A DNA stretch of 64,000 bases from Chrysomallon squamiferum (Eukaryota; Mollusca; Gastropoda; Neomphalida; Peltospiridae), in NCBI GenBank assembly GCA_012295275.1, contig CM022667.1, positions 836,443 to 900,442 of the forward strand, given 5' to 3'. Shown in pieces: positions 59,045-64,000 of this stretch. Both the position numbers and the translations under genes were made by a program. The notes under the pieces were generated by a model that did not search any database, had not been told where the DNA came from, and saw nothing but the letters and a program-made list of their open reading frames with translations. Position 1 is the stretch's first letter. Every line of letters starts with the position of its first letter.

Positions 59045-59430
59045 ATTATTCTCGTGCACCCAAGACATCTTTATGTTTTTCTAACCCATTCTACTGTCAC
59101 TACAACAAACGAACGACAGTATTAAGTCTTTCTCGTACACGATGGTGAAAGCTGACTCTCTGCGCTGACTGACTTCAGTGAAACTCTGTAAAGATGTACA
59201 GCAGTCCTTTTCTATAGCTTGGTGTTAAGAGATGGCACATTTGAGTCATCATCTTATCGCCCAGGTCGGGTTCATAAACATCTGCATCAGTACCCATTTC
59301 ACACTGTCAGGCTTTTCTGTATTCCTTGCCTTCCCTAACTAATCCAATCTGTGCCTGTTACATATGTCTGAGGGGGCTATAAATGTACAGTGAGAAGGTA
59401 TCCCTGTTTCAGAGGAGTGTGATTAAATGA
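59045..59430. promoter_or_regulatory. complex island, candidate regulatory element
   Basis: About 380 bp of non-repetitive sequence between microsatellites. It includes CATCTTATCG (GATA, reverse strand) and GACTGACTTCAGTGAAAC. No convincing exon was found on either strand. Confidence 0.3.
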
Positions 59431-59435
59431 CAATA

Positions 59436-59436
59436 A

Positions 59437-59470
<34 letters not shown>

Positions 59471-59753
59471 CGCTCATCCTGTTTGGACAAGTTAGCCTTG
59501 TTTATTGAGATGTTGCCTGGCTGATTCAGTTGTGTGTGAGTGTTTGTGTGTGTGTATATGTATATATATGTGTGTGTGTGTGTGTGTATGTATAGTGTAT
59601 GTATGTGTGTATGTTTGTGTATGTATGTATGTATGTATGTATGTATGTATGTGTATGTATGTATGTATGTATGTATGTGTGCATTTGTTCTTATATAGAT
59701 AGATAGATAGATAGAGAAAGATAGATGGAGAGATAGATACACATTTGTGTGTA

Positions 59754-59786
<33 letters not shown>

Positions 59787-60350
59787 GTGTTTTATGGACC
59801 TTCAGACTTGCTTCCCAAATTATACACACCTACAAAAACAATTTGTTAAATTTTACCAGTATCATTTCAGATAGTAATATTACAGGAATATGCACATATA
59901 GACAGACAGATACGTACTGAGTGTTAGACAAATATAGACTGCACCAGTTTACAAAGAATAAGCTGTTATTTTTATCAGCTACACTTCCTAATTTAAAGAT
60001 CTCATAATATTTGACAAATCTTAGGGAGTGGACTTTGGTCCATTGGTTAGAACATCTGTTTGATGGATCACAAAAACAATATAAATTGTTGTGGTGCTTC
60101 CTGTACCAGTTATTGCCCTTATCAAAGACCATTGTTTGTTTTTTTTAAATTTATTTTATATTTATTTTATTGTATTTGTTTGTAATAATTATTCATTTAT
60201 TTTATTTATTTATTTATTTTTGTATTTTATATTTATTTATTTTAATGTTAATTGTTTTTTTGTTTTTTTTAAATATTGAGATATTGATTTATTTTATTGA
60301 TATTTATTTTATTTGTTTATGTATTTATTTATTTTATTTATTTATTTCAT

Positions 60351-60401
<51 letters not shown>

Positions 60402-60482
60402 TAAATTTATTTATTTATTTATTTATGTTTAATAAATTTTTAACATTAATTTTTTTTGGGTTTAAATTTTCATCTTATTACA

Positions 60483-60517
<35 letters not shown>

Positions 60518-60530
60518 ATTCTTCGCAGCA
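59436..60530. repeat. (TG)n, (TATG)n, (TTTA)n blocks
   Basis: (GT)n at 59439-59468 and 59757-59790, (GTAT)n at 59622-59678, (GATA)n at 59696-59715, (TTTA)n at about 60190-60425 and (CA)n at 60483-60513. At 60030-60080, CCATTGGTTAGAACATC followed by GATGGATCACAAAAAC resembles a weak tRNA-like SINE head. Open frames are repeat artefacts. Confidence 0.8.
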
Positions 60531-60585
60531 ACTTTGTACCGGTACACAGAGGGGATTAACACAATCGTATAAAAATACTTTTCAG

Positions 60586-60782
60586 TCTGGCTATGAAAAA
60601 TATGATGGAGAGGCTAACCCACAGATAGGAGGTGGCCTCAGGCCTTCTTCTCAAGTTATCTCTCACAAAGGTCTCTCCTATCTGAACAAGCTTTCCACCG
60701 ATGTGCAGACCTATATGTTGCATATAGCTGGAAGCAGCAGGAAGTTTACAGATATATATCTTTGCGAGATGCTAATGGACAG
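60586..60782 (+). CDS. possible internal exon of an unrecognised gene
   Basis: A 197-bp segment is bounded by TACTTTTCAG and the donor ACAG|GTAAGG, with only one + frame open throughout. It encodes SGYEKYDGEANPQIGGGLRP at the start and LNKLSTDVQTYMLHIAGSSR and FTDIYLCEMLMD later: a mixed, protein-like composition in otherwise AT-rich repeats. It starts in phase 0, so it cannot join directly to the phase-1 donor at 35107 without an intervening exon. It could be part of the MSRRKQ gene, of another gene, or a conserved non-coding element with a chance frame. Confidence 0.4.
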
Positions 60783-61740
60783 GTAAGGAATAGTCCACAG
60801 GATGCTGGATGAGGCTCCAGATGGTGACACTCTCTGCATCACCCCCCTCTCTCTCTCCAAAAAAAAATGTAAGAAAGAAAGGTTTTTAATTGATGAGCTG
60901 GTACTGAGTAGTGTTTTTGTTTTTTAATCTCATCATATATATGTTTAATCAAGATACCTATATCTATATATCTATCTATATATCTATCTATATGTCTATA
61001 TCTATATCTATCTATATCTATATCTACATATATCTATATCTCTCTATATATATACGTATGTGTGTATATATGTATGTAATGTATGTATATATGTATGTAA
61101 TGTATGTAATGTATGTGTGTATGTATGTATGTATGTATGTATGTATGCATGCATGCATGCATGTAGATATGTAGATATAGATTAAATACACAGAAACACA
61201 TACATTTATTACTTGATTTAGGATATACATTATAGTGTATGTCATATAATATATACCATTACACATACAATTAAAGATAAAGTTTGGCAATACCAAATGA
61301 ATGAAAAAATAAATTTTATTTAATAAAATACTTAAAATAATAATCTTCACTCTATGGTTTTATATGTCATCATGCTAATAACACAGGGCAATACCAAAAT
61401 GAAACATTTGTTTAACTAAATACTCAATACATTTTTAATCTACATTTATGTACACTGTCCTATACATAACATAATTTAACATACAGTAACGGAAGCTTGA
61501 AAAAAAAAGGTTTTATTTAACATGATACACTCAATACATTTTTTAATATGCTAATAAAACATCATGAATATGATTATGAACCATTAAGGTAATGAGATGG
61601 GGAAAACCACCTTTTAAATCATTAAACTAACAGGCCAGCATGTTCATGAACCATTTAAATTATTAAATTAATGGGCTAAAATGTCTGTGGACCATTCAAA
61701 TAATTAAGATAATTGGACTAACATGGACTATTTAATGATG
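60783..61740. other. microsatellites and AT-rich DNA
   Basis: (TATC)n/(ATCT)n at about 60959-61045 and (TATG)n at about 61070-61145. Nothing gene-like. Confidence 0.65.
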
Positions 61741-62139
61741 GGATGGTTCAGAGATCCATCCAAACACCCAGCATTGTTCGATAAACATGCTTCAAGGATC
61801 TGTTTGGATTGGGAAATAACTACCAGTTAAGAATGTCAGTATCGTTCATTACCCCATTTTTGTTATTGGTCTTGTTTGTATCCAGTTAATTAGTTAATTA
61901 ATATTTAAATAGCTCTTCTACTGTTTTATTAGTAATGGTTATGCTGTACTTGACATGGTGACATACATTTAATTGAAATACATCACTCCAGTGACATCTC
62001 ATTAGTATATGCTACACTGACCCAGTTATTACTGGAAATTATTAACCATCTGATGGGTGTGAAGTATCTACACTAATGAATACTGTTTAATAGTACGTCT
62101 GAAGGGTAGTTACTGTTGATTAAAAGACAGAAGTATCAT

Positions 62140-62480
62140 GATGCATTTGATATTGGTCTCCAATCTGAGCTAACTAACAAAATAAGAAGATAGCAGATCA
62201 AATATTATCAGATATTGGTCTCTAAATAACTTAGACAATAAGATAAGGAAATAGGAATATATATATAAGAAAATATCGGAAACTGGTCTCTAATCAGAGC
62301 CAATTAACAAAATAAAGAGAGAGGAAAATATCAGATATTTAGAAAATAACAGAGAAATTGAAAATACAGGAGGTATTATTGTCAGCTGATATCAGATACT
62401 GGTCTCTAATCAGAGCTAACTAATAAAATAAGGAGACAGGGGTATCAGAAAATATCAGAAATTGGTCCTTAACAATAGAT
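62140..62480. repeat. minisatellite
   Basis: About five copies of ATATCAGATATTGGTCTCTAA, TCAGAGCTAACTAACAAAA and TAAGGAGACAG, with indels. Confidence 0.8.
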
Positions 62481-62724
62481 AACTGAAAAATATGATATAT
62501 TTATATTACGTTAACATCATTAGAACATTTTATTAGTTTTCCATTACTCGTACTGGACATTGGTTTACAGGTTTTTTTCTTCTCAAAGTCTGTTTAATGA
62601 TACATTGATTAAATTCATATTATTAGATTACTGAATAAACAAACATAATGTTAGTCATGAGAGGAAACCTGTTATGTTTTTGTATTTCTAGCACTGAGTG
62701 ATATTTTTATCATTTTCATTTTTA

Positions 62725-62830
62725 CATAGACAGGAAAGCACATTCAATAAAGCTGTTTGGGGGCTCTGGTTAGAATGGGAAATCACAGAAATCAAGTGTT
62801 TTAACCACTAAGCTATAGCTTAGTTTTGTT
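62725..62830 (-). repeat. possible tRNA-derived SINE fragment
   Basis: On the minus strand TAGCTTAGTGGTTAAAACAC resembles a tRNA A-box, and TCTGTGATTTCCCATTC about 15 bp later resembles a degenerate B-box. Not a functional tRNA. Confidence 0.35.
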
Positions 62831-63239
62831 TACTAGCAAATTTATTCTTAACCCAAATTTTGAAATGCTGAAGCAAAAGAAAGAAAAAAAAAAAAAAAAG
62901 AAAAAGCAAGAAAAGAAGAAGAAGAAAATTAAAAAAGAAAACTGAATACATTTTGTTTTTAAAAACTCCAACAAAATTAATATTTTGGTCATGCATTTTG
63001 TTTTTCTTGTGGCATCATATCTCATGACTGCCTAATATGCTAATCTTAAATTGAATCGAAAGCAGAAAAAATTAATAACAAAAAAAAATAACTTAGTTTA
63101 TTTTGAAGCATTAAACTATAATCTTGAGATGATAGGTTATTATGATAATAAGGTGGTTTAAAAAGTAAATTTTGCATTTTTATTTATTTATTGCAAGAAT
63201 TAATATGAAGAAAAATTTTCTGATGTCATTTTCTTTACT

Positions 63240-63600
63240 GCCTGGATTTTATATTCTTCAAACAACATTTATTTATTTATTGGCAATATAGCATGGAAAA
63301 TCTTTTTAATGTCATTTTTTTGTAATCTGGATAATTTTAATTGTCAAAAAATTATTTAACATTTATTTATTTATTGGTGATATAATATTTTAATGTAATT
63401 TTTTTATAATTTAGATGATTTTATTTATTAAAAAAAGATTTAACATTTATTTATTTATTGGCGATATAATATTTTAATGTAATTTTTTTATAATTTAGAT
63501 AGTTTTATGTGTTAACATTTTTTTTTTACATTTATTTATTTATTGTAATTTTTTTCAGTTTAGTGAATTTTATTTGTCAAAAAAATATAGATATAACTAT
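63240..63600. repeat. ~65-75-bp minisatellite
   Basis: About five copies of ACATTTATTTATTTATTGG, GATATAATATTTTAATG and TTTTTATAATTTAGATGATT. Confidence 0.8.
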
Positions 63601-63653
63601 TTATTTACTGGACAAGTTATACAGTGATTATTTTTTATGAGAATTTGACAGTT

Positions 63654-63654
<1 letters not shown>

Positions 63655-63748
<94 letters not shown>

Positions 63749-63756
63749 TGTGTGTG
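63655..63756. repeat. (TG)n microsatellite, about 50 units
   Basis: Nearly uninterrupted TG dinucleotides over about 100 bp, the longest dinucleotide tract in the window. The remaining sequence to 64000 is AT-rich without a gene. Confidence 0.95.
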
Positions 63757-64000
63757 ATATTATATAATTCATATTTAATTAATTATTTGAAAACATATCC
63801 TAAAAGCTTCTTACGCAGTCTTTTTATTTTATTAATAATTTATTTATTTACTTACTTATTTACTTATTTATTCATTATTTTAAAATAAATTTTTATACAC
63901 AAATGAAAAAATAACACATCACGACTTACATCAACACTAGACTTAAATAATTCAGCCAAGACAATTTGTACTTCCAGTGTTGAATTTCCATGACACCTTG

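Noticed and set aside
59377-59829. 150-codon minus-strand frame of Thr-His and Tyr-Ile repeats
   Set aside because: Translated (TG)n and (TATG)n microsatellites.
1-64000. tRNA, rRNA or CRISPR features
   Set aside because: No cloverleaf with proper A and B boxes, no rRNA-like sequence and no regularly spaced spacers; tRNA-like pieces are degenerate and listed only as possible SINE fragments.

Overview
The window is animal nuclear DNA: very AT-rich, crowded with microsatellites and short minisatellites, with small exons carrying GT-AG splice sites. Two complete protein-coding genes and the 5' end of a third can be read, all on the + strand. No bacterial-type operon, CRISPR array, rRNA or convincing tRNA was seen. 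The mix of (TTA)n, (TATG)n, (CT)n and (CA)n tracts suggests a marine invertebrate, possibly a mollusc, but the sequence does not fix the taxon.

Layout. 1-7.4 kb: AT-rich non-coding DNA with degenerate repeats, a Tigger-like nonautonomous DNA transposon and the left arm of a 350-bp inverted repeat. 7.4-19 kb: a complete NEK11-type NIMA-related kinase gene in about 15 coding exons, with a CpG-containing promoter (perfect NRF-1 palindrome) and an acidic-region exon lying inside a roughly 285-bp tandem duplication. 19-27 kb: AT-rich intergenic DNA. 27.2-29.2 kb: a two-exon purple acid phosphatase (ACP7-like) gene whose first exon is strikingly GC- and CpG-rich against its surroundings. 29.2-34.7 kb: microsatellites and a second inverted-repeat pair with long CT/GA arms. 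34.7-35.8 kb: a CpG-containing promoter and a 43-nt first coding exon encoding MSRRKQANPRPLIT, the N-terminal NuRD-recruiting motif shared by FOG/ZFPM, SALL and BCL11 zinc-finger regulators. Just downstream is an island with RFX, CTCF-like and Grainyhead motifs. 35.8-64 kb: probably intron of that regulator, as AT-rich repeats interrupted by islands of complex sequence at about 36.4, 38.3, 41.7, 47.0, 47.8, 50.9, 53.8, 55.4, 59.1 and 60.6 kb. These look like candidate enhancers (a seven-site GATA cluster and a five-site CAGGTR cluster) and, at 60586-60782, one possible exon of unknown identity.

The three genes show no functional link to each other. The most interesting combination is a FOG/SALL/BCL11-type first exon followed 3.3 kb downstream by a dense GATA-site cluster, because FOG proteins are GATA cofactors. 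Exon borders were set by eye from splice consensus and frame continuity and have no transcript support.
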